Origin: Liolophura sinensis
Lineage: Eukaryota; Mollusca; Polyplacophora; Chitonida; Chitonidae
Direction: 5' to 3'
DNA length: 64,000 bases
Assembly: GCF_032854445.1 (NCBI RefSeq)
Contig: NC_088299.1
Location: 9,169,608-9,233,607, forward strand
How positions within the stretch are numbered: position 1 is the first letter of the stretch; each line of letters opens with the position of its first letter. Shown in pieces: positions 43,879-56,245 of this stretch. The position numbers and the translations under genes are program-made. Under the pieces are notes generated by a model. It was not told where the DNA came from. It was given only the letters and a program-made list of their open reading frames with translations, and made no database searches.

Positions 43879-46800
43879 TCATAGATGGTTTGAGACAGAA
43901 ACACAGAAACACAGTGAAGCTGTCTTTAGCACAGTTACTGCTTTTCTTTTTTCGATGTAGTCCTATTTGGTTGGTGTTTTAATATTAAGTGCATATTACG
44001 CTGATATTCATCATCGGCTATCGAATGATTTCCTAAGACATATTTTCATTAATGAAAGAAACCGATGTATCTTTCCAAGTGTTTGATACAGTTTCTGACC
44101 CACAGTCACAGTCACAACAGTGACAGTTGTATTCGACCACGCGATATATTGAACAAGAGAAAGCTCAATCTGAGAAGGTTTTGCTTTTAATAATGACTAA
44201 ATATACAGTTATATGAGTTAAACACTTACCCGCACTGAAGCAGTGGTAGCGCCATACCGTTAGAAGAAAACGGATTTCGGTGAAGTGCTTCTTGAAATAT
44301 GTGAACTCAGTGGAGAAGCGAGATTTCGGGAAATGGCTCAGCAAAATATATATCAAAACTTCTGTCACATTTGTTTGAGCGGTTTATAAATAGTCTCCAT
44401 GTAAACAGATACCGTGTACAGCTGCCTTCTTGAATTATTTCTACCTGACAGCATGCTGCTTTGGTCCACCTGCACTAAGTAACCCTTATGTTGTGACCAT
44501 CTCCATTTCCTAGAAACTCACTCTCTAAGAAAAATCCGAAGGTGTGGCGGTCCGAAACTGCTTTGGGTCCTCATGGGTGACATGCGCTGTGCCGAGGTGT
44601 GTAGATGTTAAGTACGTATCCATTAATTTCGATTTTACTTGTGACAGCTCAGAACGTCCATTCCTGAAGTGTGTCTTGTACTACATATCCGGCTCATCTG
44701 TCCCACGATCAAGGTTATTAGCATCTGGTTTTCCATGTATTAACAGCCAGCAAACAGAATGACAGCATCTGTTGATTTGGAACGGGAGTCTGTTCTATAT
44801 TCTATAGCCGTTGTGGATTCTTGGTAAAGCATCCACCGCATCGACCGTGCCACGCGTCATTTGCCAAACCTCTCCTTCGGAGGAGCATTATTACACGACT
44901 GGCAGACGAACGATAACGCCGAGCCCGTTAAAAACTAATCATGACAAGAAACTGGTAGTGAGGCGCGGAATTACCAGCAGTTAAACAAGCTTGTTTGATG
45001 GAAGTTTTGGAATATTATCTCCGAAAAAGACGACATGCAATGTGGTTCTCGTCAGAACTGCCGATGCAACGTTTAGCTTGATTTTCCATTATGAAATAGA
45101 GGACACCTTGAAACCTGTCGATGTTGATGCTGGCCTCGCCGGCAATAGAGTACCACAACAATAAAAATGTATCAAACGCTCCTTGGGTATGCATAACGTT
45201 AGACGCAAACCTGCTTAGGAGGTCTGAATCTTCCTTTTTACATATAGGTACACAATTTAACTTCTTTTGTGGTCTATGTGTATTTCCGCTGACAATGGTA
45301 TTTTATCCGGATATTGCGGAGTGATATTTTTAAAATTAAATCTTTTACGTGGTAGTTAACAGATTTGCGCACTATCGCAAATTTATGAAAAGCAGAAAAG
45401 ATGACTGTTAACTAAAATGTGCATGTTAATCCACATATGAATTTGGTACATTATGTAAGATGATATGATCACCACGGAGATATGAAGAAATCTTTTTCTA
45501 TAAATGTTACTATTTCCTTTTGTGAGCTAATTCCATCAGGTTTTACGTTTACATCTAATATCTGTGGCGTTTGCTATAGCAGTTGGATCGAACAAAAAAA
45601 AAAACAAGAAGAAAAAATAAACAACAACAAAAATCTTCAGACTAAATAGAAGGTAGGTGTAGACCGTTTTAATCTTGAGCGTTTGTGTATTCAAGGCAGC
45701 TTGCTAGACGCTCCGGGTATTTGCAATCTGTACATATTCCCGACAGTGGATTCCATAGGGATTTCACTGTTGATGCTGCTAAATCCCAGGACTTGTGCAC
45801 TGCAATTGTCACGGAGATTTCGGCTATCACATCAGCTTGTATTTTAATTAAATGTCCGTGAAATATTCCCTGCAGCATTAGTAGTGATAAATCATTCTGG
45901 TGAATTTCGTCAAGTACAGAATCATGTACAAGGCGATGTCTTGAAAAACAATATATAGATTCTTTCGATTGCAAGGCGGGGTTTTTCAGACCGATGAAGG
46001 AATATATACAGGATTAATTAAGCTATATTTACATTAATGGAATAGCTCATATTTAAGTATGATCTTGAAAAATGTTTCACATCCTGGGGTCAGCCTTCAC
46101 ATTTTTAAATCTTACATATTCACATGTACGGATATCACATTTATTTACCTTTGTTGGGGTAATCTGTTACCGCGCGATCTATAGAAACCTACAGCAATAG
46201 AGAGTAAAGCTAGTCGGAGCGGCAACGACACCGTCTTAATTGAATATTGGTCGCTCGTAACCTTAGTCAGTCCTAATCGGTGAATTTCGACCATTTGTTT
46301 ACCTGAGTATTTTATTCTAACTGTTCATACACTAGCACAATACCTGAAGTAGAATTAGGTAAAAAGGGAATGGAGTTATATCGATGTTAATTGCAGTTAT
46401 TATAATGTGTTAACATCACATTTAATAAACAATTACATGAAATTTTCGGGCAAACCTTTCAGAAGATGTTAGGCGCTTTCTTTCCACCTGTATGGCGTGC
46501 ACTTCGAGAGTTCCCACAGGTGGGGAAGTTTATCGCTGCCTAAGGCCAGTGGTTTTGTCCGCGCACTCCGGTATATTCGACAGATACAACTACATTTAAC
46601 CGAAATGTTTCTCCATCCAGCGTCAAACATCAATCCACCATCATTCATCAATCCAGTTACCTTTAGTGACAATCTAATTTATGATTACCATGACCTATGT
46701 AAACAACCCCTTTTTCATCAGCGTACTGACAAAGTTTCTGACTTAAATCCGAAGCCGAAGCAGCGAGAGCTGGAATCGAATACGTCACACTCGTCACATT

Positions 46801-46929
46801 GAGGAAGTGGGCAATTCCACCTCCGATTATGAGATATTTCGTGCTGTTATATACAAGTATATCTGCACGTTATTTAAAAACTGACCTGAAAATCTGGGTG
46901 GGTTGCATGTCATAGCTGTAACAGTATCG
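43879..46929. other. No recognised gene or repeat
   Basis: Short frames (for example 45669-45974 minus, 101 codons; 46497-46802 plus) show no family motif or splice support. An A-rich simple stretch lies at 45593-45630. I see nothing else. Confidence 0.4.
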
Positions 46930-46944
46930 GCATGCCTTTTGTAC

Positions 46945-47190
46945 ATTTATTTATTTATTTATTTATTTGATGTTTTACGTCGCACTCAAGAACCTAAACG
47001 ACGGCGGCCAGCATCATGGTGGGAGGAAACCGGGCAGATCACGGGTGAATCCCATGACCATCTGCAGGTTGCTGGAAGACCTTCACACGTACGGCCGGAG
47101 AGGAAGCCAGCATGAGCTGGACTTGAACTCACAGTGACCGCATTGGTGAGAGCCTCCTGGCGTGCTAACACCCTCGACCACGGAGGCCCC
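46945..47190 (-). mobile_element. SINE-A, full length, 15-bp target duplication
   Basis: Reverse-oriented, with (ATTT)n tail complement and head ending in CACGGAGGCC. The duplication gcatgccttttgtac (46930-46944) matches gcaagccttttgtac (47191-47205) with one mismatch. Confidence 0.9.
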
Positions 47191-47205
47191 GCAAGCCTTT
47201 TGTAC

Positions 47206-48477
47206 GGGAGATTCTATTACGACGTGCACTGGAAACCCTTCCGATTATGGATTTTTAAAATTCCGCCCTTCTTTCTAAAACCAAAGTTCTATATTTTAGC
47301 TCCCTGTTTAAACTGTTCGAATAAAAAACAGGCGAAACTTAGCAGACTGTAACACTCTTCCTCTGATCAAAAGTTTCAGCGAGTGACAAACTATTGAGGC
47401 TAATTCCTGTTCAACAAAGCCATTTCCATCTTCACCCAAAATGTTAAGCCTCGTCACAATGCTTAGTTTTTGGTTCTGAGTGATAAAATTTTGAAATATA
47501 GCATGCACGCGAGGATCAAAACGTCAATTTCAGGGTCTAAATACAATAAGCTCAGATGGTTTTGAGGAACCCATAGACATCAAACTTCACGGTGTCAGGA
47601 ATATACACAAAAGCACTGCCCCAACGAGCTCGAAATCATCACTCTAAGTGATACCGAAGTTTGATCAAACGATGATTCTGGACGCTGGCGCGTTTGGAAT
47701 CAATGAGGCATGCTTTGTTAGCAACACAACATTTAGAGCGTTTATACGCCACTTTCATTACCGTCTTCATGCTTTGGTTGGTGAGCTTCGATGGTCAGCA
47801 ACCGTATTGTTCGCAATCTCAGATCCGATCATTGATTACTGTGAGTAGCTGTATACTTAGGTGGACGCCAGTCGAATCACGCGTTAAGTGCTTTTAGTTA
47901 GATGTCAAAAGCCGCCGAAAGAGTTCGGCTTTCCAAATTCACTGTGCATTCCTCGTCAGCTATTATGTTTAATTTACTCTGATCAATGACTAAAGAGTCA
48001 AACGTTATCTGCTGGTGCCACACATGCTTATTATTCATTTGTCAAAATTGTGGCAACCTCTATAAACTAACGATTAAACGAACCTCACTTAACTATTAAT
48101 TTATATGCATTGCGTCTCGGAGCAGTGTAAACATTGTGCAGTTTTAATATCACTATTGTGCTATATCACAAAAGGAGAGTAAAAATGTAACACAGATATG
48201 CTGGTGTACGTTGACTTGGCTTAATGCCAGAAAAAACTGATTTAGAGATTTTGTCCTGCAGAGGGAAATGAAGCATGCGTAACGATGTGTTTTCAAAAAT
48301 ATTGAGAGTTTTTAACCGTTAATTATACGATTAGGTCCACTGGTGTTATGGCTATCCAGTTAGTGATCATTGGTAATCTAGTGAAAAGTAATTGAGGCGG
48401 TCCATCTTTCAATGACGTCGTGTAGAACATGTACAACTTTAAATGGTACAAAACTGTAAATGCTTTTAACTATAAAA
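47206..48477. other. No recognised feature
   Basis: No exon, repeat family or RNA gene could be supported. Confidence 0.4.
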
Positions 48478-48630
48478 ACATTGATCTGTTAATTTTAACA
48501 GAAAATCTGTTGTCTGAGTGATGCTGGAATGTATGGTTATTGCCACATAAAATTATCAGTCCAACAGAATCTTTATGATGATTTAACAGAATAAGGTTGT
48601 TATATTCAACAGAACAATCTGTGAGAAGGA
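48478..48630. mobile_element. Second, decayed copy of the 35-kb MITE-like element
   Basis: Starts CTGTTAATTTTAACAGAAAA with TCTGAGTGATGCTGGAATGT, as in the left arm at 35 kb. The right arm is reduced to scattered AACAGAA motifs. Confidence 0.65.
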
Positions 48631-48689
48631 AATCTATTGATGACAAAAGTCCTTCTGAAATTTTATCTTAGATCGAGGCTGTTTTACCT

Positions 48690-48880
48690 CTTCAGACGGT
48701 CGGTCTGAATTGAATGTAAGTTTGTTTGCTTTTTGCGTCGTACATGTGACAAGAGGTGTCCAACGCCGGTAAAGTGCTGCAGGCACTGTAACGTAATATG
48801 CCGAAGACACTAGACATGACACCCAATCCAGTCACACCGGTCCAATTAGTCCTGTTTCCATGTCCGAACTCCATGTCACT
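48690..48880 (-). mobile_element. SINE-C copy
   Basis: Reverse-oriented TGCCGAAGACA, CACCCA-TCCAGTCACA and TCTGAGCGCCAA blocks. Confidence 0.55.
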
Positions 48881-50870
48881 TCTGAGCGCCAATTTTCTTT
48901 TTTTCGGTGTTCCTCTACCCCGGTCTCATCCCAGATCTCCTGACTTTCATGAAATGAGAGATGGACACAGTGCCTATATAAAACTAATTGTTTAACTGTG
49001 AGTTGTATTCTGCTATTTGATCAATATTATAGATTTCTATCATCTCTGTGATGTTAGCCATTAAATATAAGGTGAGAAATCCTATCATAGAATGAACAGC
49101 AATGACACCTTGCCAGGTACTATATTTAATGGCACGAATCTAAACCAGGCTGATACTGACAGATATGGTTGTTTCATCTAGGTTCTGCTTGGACCCAACC
49201 AGTATGTAAAGGTGGCACCTATAAAACAGTATATCAGATAACCAACAATGAGTGAAGGTATCTTCGTTTTTTACAATTGTTAAGGACAAATAAACTTAAA
49301 TACTGGAAGATACGTAACACTTTGATATTTCCCACGCTTTATTCATCGGATATTAAGCATCTTTCATGAAAATTTTAGGTGAAATATATTAAAACAAAAA
49401 CATTGCCTCAAATGCACAATATCTCAGACACTTGATGTCAATGCCTCACGTTGTATATTTCGGTCATAGCCCTTTTTTGCTGTTTCAATATTATTTCACC
49501 TTGTGAAAGTTTCATGAAAGTTGTCTAATATCCGTCAGTTTCCTTTCTCAATTAAGTGAAATATTCTTGAGTACGGAGTGAAACGCCAATAAAAAAAAAA
49601 ACCATATTCATTAAATAATCTGTGTGAAATTTTAAAAACGTTTTTGAACATTTTTACATTTTGAAAGTTTTGAAAAATTCCCAATTTAAGAGGGTTATCC
49701 TTTATTTCTAGCCATGTACCCGATATGCTGTTCTCGTGGTTTTGTACATAAAACCAGCTTACACCACGATGGCATCTATAATACATGGTCTGGATTTATT
49801 CCTAGGTCTGCCCATATAACATTTACCAGGTTTCATTCGCCGATATTGACTCTTTTATTTGGCTCTTGATACCATGGTGACCTCCACGTAACTCGGCTAT
49901 TCTTTGGCAATTCTCAACACGAAAACTGGCTTCTCAGACTTTGGCTTTTGTCTTTGGCTCGTGATCAAATTAAAGGGATAGGAATTACGGAGCTATCGAG
50001 TGAATCGCTATAGGTTTTCATTTAATACACAAAGATAAATGACGATCGTGATTCCTAAGTTCCATTTCTTTCATCTCAGCCGTAAAAATCGAATAACTGA
50101 CAAGAACGATGAGAGATCTATATTCATGTGGTTTGCGATGGGAGAAAAAAAATCAACAGAACGTATGGCTTCTGCAAAGATGGATAATGCTGCTTAGACT
50201 GAGAAGGGGGAGACTCAAACTTGATTTACTGCTAATTGAGGTACATTCATTAACCTGAACTCCCATGTATCCAACCAGTAGTTAGCAAATAACATGCCGA
50301 CTACTGTAGTATTGTATATCACTGTCTAGTGTTAAGTTCGTAATTGACCGTTGAGTATAAATGATAAAATGGTGTATCGTCAATTTCACCCGCAATAAGA
50401 AATTTGTTGAAGGACATTAAAGCCAGAAGACAGCGATCTTGTACTGTATACCTCAACGATTTCAGAATATGGGCTAACGTGGAAATGAGGAATAAAAAGG
50501 GAGCCTACAATGCCAGTAAAGTTTTATGCGCAGGTTACTGGCACGACATAATGTGACTTTTGCTCTATGACCTGTCCGATCTTCTTTATTAACAAAACGG
50601 CATACCGGATATGGTACAATGTTTACAGTGTGCTTGTACAATATGTTATACTTGATTCTACTTTAATAACAATTTCAAGGGTCGTAGGTGAACGGTACAA
50701 GTATGGAGAACATGGAATGGGTACTATATATGGAAATGCATGAAGAATAAAGTCAAACATGCAACACAACTGAAACCGTATCTGTATGTCAATTAACCAT
50801 AGCATGCAATATAACATTGGCGCGCTGTCATTATACATAGCAGCTGAACTGTCTCTAGAACACAACACAC
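48881..50870. other. No recognised gene
   Basis: Contains a short SINE-A tail fragment (49550-49602, plus). Otherwise featureless AT-rich sequence. Confidence 0.4.
49550..49602 (+). mobile_element. SINE-A 3' fragment with A10 tail
   Basis: AAGTGAAATATTCTTGAGTA, then GGAGTGAAACGCCAAT and an A-run. Confidence 0.75.
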
Positions 50871-50897
50871 GTTAAACCCCAAGCACTCACTCACTCA
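50871..50897 (+). mobile_element. 27-bp micro-insertion of a SINE-B tail with 16-bp target duplication
   Basis: Only the last 27 bases of SINE-B (gttaaaccccaagcactcac plus 7 more) are present, bounded by a perfect direct repeat ctagaacacaacacac at 50855-50870 and 50898-50913. An extreme 5' truncation by target-primed reverse transcription explains this. Confidence 0.88.
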
Positions 50898-50913
50898 CTA
50901 GAACACAACACAC

Positions 50914-52858
50914 AGTTAACCAACGCACATGGTGTAAAACCATTCTGTACAGAGAAGCAATGATTGAAGAGAATCCAAAGTCACCTGTAAACGAATTAGA
51001 TAGATCATCACTTTATACTTTTTCTCTCATGTAGAAGGCAAAGATAATCTGGCAGTCGTGAGTAACTATATTTTTTTGTTCGTGACCATTCACGTTCGAT
51101 ATCTTGTTTTATGATCATTTAATTTAATATTCAGCTAAACTCATTTCAGTCTCTTGTGGGAATTATGAGGAAGGTATTCTGTACCTAACAGAACAGAAAG
51201 AAATGAATGAATGAATGAATGATTCGATTCTAACGCCACACTAGATAAAGATAAATGATTGTGATGCAAAAGCAAATACGCTAGAAGCATTACCGTGTAC
51301 GCTATCGGCATTGCCGCTCAGCAAAGAGCTGTGTTGAAGGATACTAGGGCGTCCGAGGTAAAATCACTGACATCTGACAAGTTATTGACAAACTCCCCAG
51401 ATGTTTAAAGCCTTCCGTCATATTTGTGACAGACGAAAGGTCTTCAAAGAACAAAGGTTGTACAATCGTTCCCATGAATGCAAATAATGGATAGTAAATA
51501 AGCAAATATATGATAATATAGCACATTAGAGTTTATCTGAAGGGCAATTAATAAAGTGTTATCAGATAGCCACAAGTCTCTGTGTTTTTGTCAAACTGAA
51601 ACACCAACGTTCAGTTTAACTTTAAAGTTTCTATTTAAAGTCCAAATTCTGATAGATTCAGTCAGCACCGGCGTGGCCGGATTATAAGTAGGCCTAATAT
51701 ACGTGTGTTTATACAACAGTGATGTCACTTTCAAACTCCAAACAACATTTGAAAACCAGTTATCCAAGATGACACTATAGACAAAATCCAGCTTGTGTTG
51801 GCGTCCTCACAGGTCGTACGTGACAATTTCTGGCCGATGCTCGTATAGGTTTCCGGTTTCCCACACCATTAAAATTCACACAGCGTAGAACTCCAATTAA
51901 AATTAAATAAATAAAATTGGTCCATATCGTTGTTTTTGGAATGTAGTATTGTATGTTGGTGTAACAATAGATTTATTTTGTATAAGATGCTTAAGTCTTA
52001 AGTTAATTTGCAAAGGATACATGAAATTTCACAAGTCAGGGTATACGGAGTCCTGCTATCTCGTATACCGTCTTACCACTGGTGTACGTAAAAACAAGTT
52101 TCTAAATGCCTTTAGAAAATGCATCAGTCAAAGCGTTTGGACACCGATTGTACTTGCTTGAGAGGGATGAATGGTGTCGAAGAAGATATTGCCATAAGCA
52201 TGCGTGGGAAAAGTGAGGCGGACAAGAGCATTTTGAGGCAGTGAATCCCTCAGTGCTGCTGTCTGACCGTGGAGGGGATCTTGTAGACGAACTTTCATTT
52301 TGTATTTTGGGTTGGGCCATAGCAGATGGGACTTGTGCCTTCTCTCCACTTCCCCCTCCTTGTTACACACCCATCCCTTCCTATCCCGTGTCTGTCTAGT
52401 GTCCGATCGGTTTATCTGCCAGAAACAGCGCGGACTGGCAGAGTCGAAGGTTCCTATTGATCTGACACTCGATCCGATCGATCTGGTCTTACAGGGTACA
52501 GATTACTAGAATAAAGACCGTTATTGAAATAGACGCGGTACTGGCACGTGATCTACCGGAAATGAAGAAGGAATACTGGTATCAGGTCAGTGTCAGCCAG
52601 ACTCAGTTAACCGACACGACAGTGCTTACAGGCCAACTGCCAGGTCACGACAGGCTTTCCGGAGAGAGCCACGTAATCAGTCGTGGCCGCCTAAATAATT
52701 ACTACAGTTTTCCATATTAATAAATTAATAATACTTGAACTTTACATTGAACTCGACATAAGATAACTTCACAAAGCTATTACGGTACGTGATGTACGGT
52801 ATATGGTTTTTGCCGGGACTGCATACAACGATGGGAATATGTTTTCATTCAAATAGTA
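50914..52858. other. No recognised gene
   Basis: A diverged SINE-A-like stretch (51795-51915, plus) and a short (AATG)n run at 51203-51221 are present. Minus-strand frames at 52102-52370 overlap each other in two frames, with no motif I can name. Confidence 0.4.
51795..51915 (+). mobile_element. SINE-A-like, highly diverged
   Basis: TTGGCGTCCTCACAGGTCGTACG, GGTTTCCGGTTTCC and an AAATAAATAAA tail; middle parts lost. Confidence 0.5.
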
Positions 52859-52990
52859 GCGAGCCTATTGTGGTTAAAGGTGCTTACCAAGTGAAGAACA
52901 TACGAGCTTAAGGTTCGAAACCAGCCTTGATCAAGGAATTTGTGGAATACCCCCAAACGCCTTCTCCCCTTGTCCCTCATCTCCCCTCTG
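52859..52990 (+). mobile_element. SINE-E-like tRNA head
   Basis: GCGAGCCTATTGTGGTTAAA (box A-like) and TAAGGTTCGAAACCAG (box B) are followed by GCC-GAT-AAG-AATTTGTGG, also present after box B at 57792-57822. The 3' extent is unclear. Confidence 0.5.
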
Positions 52991-53288
52991 CTCTCATTGC
53001 ATATCTGCGGGGCTTTGATGACAATAAACGGTTGTCGACGTTCATGTAGACGTTTGCGCAGCCTAGCGTTCGTCTTCTACCAGCATAGCGTTCAAAGACC
53101 GATATTTTATCCCCAGGCACTCCGGTAATCTCCAAACAAGGTAGAACTGACCGTCTTCGTATATATATATATTGAAATTTGAATACATAAAATAATGAAA
53201 TGAAGTACCGACAAATAGGCCTAATAATAGTTTTAGACAAATTGTCATATCAACAGAATGATATATTCTGGTGTCAGATTATTTGGAG

Positions 53289-53487
53289 ATGGTACGAAAA
53301 TATTCCAGGAAAACAGACCGAGAGAAATGGGAGGAATCTTCCATGCTCAATGCTATTGAGGCCGTAAAACACGGATTGGGCTTTAATAAGGCCAGCATAC
53401 AGTATGGAGTTCCCAAAACAACGCTAATCAGACGGTCAAAGAACCAGAATCAGTATGCTATTGGATCATCACAAGTGCTTGGAGGAT
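53289..53487 (+). CDS. psq-type helix-turn-helix exon, pogo-like transposase N-terminus
   Basis: From ATG 53289 the frame reads MVRKYSRKTDREKWEESSML, then NAIEAVKHGLGFNKASIQYGV and PKTTLIRR. This is the pipsqueak-type HTH that opens many pogo/Tigger-like transposases and domesticated relatives (CENP-B/jerky type). An in-frame ATG at 53271 would add MSDYLE. The exon ends GGWK at a donor AAG/GTAAAT. I find no DDE catalytic exon downstream before the SINE-B at 53729, so this is a transposon remnant or one exon of a larger or domesticated gene. Confidence 0.6.
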
Positions 53488-53728
53488 GGAAGGTAAATAG
53501 GTATGTTTTTTCTTTGTACCAATTAAAAAAATTAAAAACGTTATTCTTTTTTGCTTTAATCAGGAACAATAATGTGTCCTGTATATAAACATTCTCAGAC
53601 TGTTAATCTCATTGGTTATAGCAATATTGTGCTATCACTAAATGCTGTTTAAGGTTCCAGGGTTTATTTAAACGGAAAATGGCATCTAAGTAGAATTTCA
53701 TTGGGTTTAAAACTTTTTGAAGTATCTA

Positions 53729-54040
53729 GATCTAGAGTCAATCCTGGGTCGAGTGATACCTAAGAATTTAAAAGAGAAAGTTGTGACTTCCTCGCTTGGA
53801 GTTCAGCACGAAGGGGATAGTGCAACGACTGGTTGACCCGCATCAGTATATTGGCTCGGATGGAGCCACTTACTTGCCTTCGGTAAGTTGCCTCAGTAAA
53901 GCAGCTCTAGATGAAAGAGCGGTGGAAAACCGTCCTGTAACAAAGAGGCACATCACAAGTATTCTAAGGATTCTTTCCTCTGCACATGACTGAAAAATTG
54001 TTAAGTACGACGTTAAGCCCAAGCACTAGCTCGCTCACTC
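53729..54040 (+). mobile_element. SINE-B, lacking the tRNA head
   Basis: Starts at the GAGTCAATCCTGGGTCGAGT block (just after box B) and continues through the full body to the tail GTTAAGCCCAAGCACT and TCACTCACTCA. Same family as 1179-1540, opposite strand. Confidence 0.85.
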
Positions 54041-54221
54041 ACTCACCAAGAAGACCAATTTTAATGAGTTAATGATTACGGTTAAACGCCCCACAGGCAA
54101 TATTGTAGCAATACACAATCTACAAAAGGTGCAGTTCAGATGGAAATATCCAGATGCCCGAATAGCCTTATTTCGGACAGAATTTACCCGTGTTAGTTAT
54201 TGATTCAGACAGACTGCCATT

Positions 54222-54470
54222 TCCGATTTATTTATTTGATTTATTTGATTAATGTGTTACGCCGTACTCAAGAAAATTTCACTTAGAGTATACGACACTG
54301 GCCTGCATTATGGCGGGAGGAAACCGGGCACAGCCCAGGGGAAACCCATTTGAAATATCAAGACTGGAAAAACGCGTAGTTTCATGAGGATATCTTCCAG
54401 TCTTATTTAATGTTGCTGTCAGGCCTTCCCACATACGGCCAGAGAGGAAGCCAGCATGAGCCCATTTCCG
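54222..54470 (-). mobile_element. SINE-A with an internal segment replaced
   Basis: Reverse-oriented copy in which about 14 bp (the CGACCATCCGCAGG block) are replaced by a ~66-bp hairpin-forming sequence at about 54349-54414 that also occurs at 55759-55824. The SINE resumes at TTGCTGTCAGGCCTTCCC. Confidence 0.85.
54349..54414. repeat. 66-bp hairpin sequence, copy 1 (inside SINE-A)
   Basis: TTGAAATATCAAGACTGGAA and a later TTCCAGTCTTATTTAATG contain an inverted pair AAGACTGGA/TCCAGTCTT around a ~27-nt loop. It differs from the copy at 55759 at only a few positions. Confidence 0.85.
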
Positions 54471-55758
54471 AGCCATAGACAAGGTATACTGGTCCTGGCT
54501 GCCTGTTCGTCACGATTACCTCCCCTTTATTGCAAATTCCAATGACCATTTAGCCGTAATAACAGAACAAGGCATGGGACTTTTAATTGTGGATGATTTT
54601 CTTTTTCTTTCGTTTCATAGGCCTTTGTGTGGATGAAATAATGCACAGAATGTCGCACATTGTGTGGAATATAGAATTGATATTCTATAGTTTTTTCAGT
54701 GTCAAAATTTTCCTGCCCAATAACAAACGTTAGGCAACTGTTTTTCATCACATTTACCATATCATGTGAACAGAAGAAACTCCTTAAAGAAAGATGTGTT
54801 ATTAATATCAACCTAGGCTGCCTAACACTTTTTACAAGCCACATCGAAAAGTAGTCCAGGGCTGTTTTTAACTTTGACGCCAAAAGAGTTCGAACTCGAA
54901 ACACCCCTGCTGAGCATATGGCGACAAAGTCAGTTGTACTGACGGAGGTAACCGGAGGGACTAGAATGAATCATAGACCTTTGGTGGTTAATGACGAGTT
55001 TTCCACCTGGGACGTAAACATTCGCATGCACAGTCACAGAAAGGAGGAGACCACATAGTTCCCTGCCCAAGTCGAGGATTCAGCCCACACTTCGATCTTG
55101 TTTTATAGCGACTGAAAGATAGGCATCTTTACCACTTGACCAGCTTACTGAAACTGCGTTTCTTATGCATTAAAAGGCTCACACAACGATCGGCCAGTTC
55201 GCATTACACGACCTGATTACCGCTCTGGCTATTAAGCTTACGCGAAGCACCTAAATCCACTCAGTGAAGATATAACTAAGATATTTTCCGAAGAGAACTG
55301 AGAACTCCAAGCACTTTGTAAAATGATATCTGCGAGAAGGTTGGTACTTTATTGACATTATATATTGCTTTTGTCAGCTTTAATGACAGTATAAGGCTCA
55401 ATTCAGTGCAAGGAAAAGCTAAAATGAGTTCGGTTTTAATGAGGTAATGGATACCCTCACGGCTTTAGGTGAATCGCATTGTGAATAATTGTATCAAGTT
55501 TAACAACATCAGTGTTAATTTCACGGTGTTAATCGATGAAATGGTAATGCCACACGGCACGTGATACTAACTTAATTAAAATACCGGTATTTTCAAACTA
55601 CAACACACACGTAAGAAAACACATGTCTGGTCCGCCAAGGTTCTGGGCTGAACCGAAACTGCGCTCTAGGTAGAGACCTTAGGGGTATAACAGTGCAAAG
55701 ATTTTCGCCACGGTTTGCAGAAAGTTTCAGCCGATACGCATAGGTATACCGTGGCCAA
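54471..55758. other. No recognised gene
   Basis: A 125-codon minus-strand frame (54527-54904) shows no motif. Likely the upstream region of the gene starting at 55903. Confidence 0.4.
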
Positions 55759-55824
55759 TTTGAAATATCAAGACTGGAAAAACGCGCAGTTTCATGAGGA
55801 TGTCTTCCAATCTTATTTAATGTT
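55759..55824. repeat. 66-bp hairpin sequence, copy 2 (upstream of the 55.9-kb gene)
   Basis: Near-identical to 54349-54414, in the same orientation. It ends about 79 bp before the ATG of the unrecognised gene, so it could lie in its promoter or 5' UTR. The stem differs by one base (TCCAATCTT). Confidence 0.85.
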
Positions 55825-55902
55825 AGAATTCATGATAGGAAATTGCAGATGAGTCAGTGATTCCACAACCTAAAATGTAAGCCATACATCGACTCGTTGA
55901 AG

Positions 55903-56245
55903 ATGTCTCTCTCACTCCCTGGAAGCTACTCGGAAAAAGCGCGGGAAAAGCTAAACAAACGCCATGATCTCTTACTGGATAAGAAACTCCGAGATTTGGA
56001 GAAGATCCGCCAAACAGTTGAGAGGGAACTGACATTTGAACAAAAGGCTGTCCGCGCTGAACTTACGCATCGGAGAAGACCTGACCACCGAATCGCAGGA
56101 GCTCGTCGAGGGAGTGTAGTGGCGGACGGCACTACAGAGACGAAGGCACAGCTTGCATCGGAATTCGCCTCGAGAAGGGCAGGGAGAAGATGCTCTCTTC
56201 CGGTTAATTTATTGCCTGTGATGAATTCAGTAGTGGATCATCAAG
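55903..56245 (+). CDS. Unrecognised gene, exon 1
   Basis: Begins MSLSLPGSYSEKAREK and ends NSVVDHQ plus one base of Gly115 before GTGAGC. The frame stays open past the donor to 56391, but that extension (EQWRLMLQ...) looks like intron read-through. Confidence 0.72.

Noticed and set aside
45669-45974. 101-codon minus-strand frame
   Set aside because: Considered as an exon, but no acceptor/donor pair or motif supports it.
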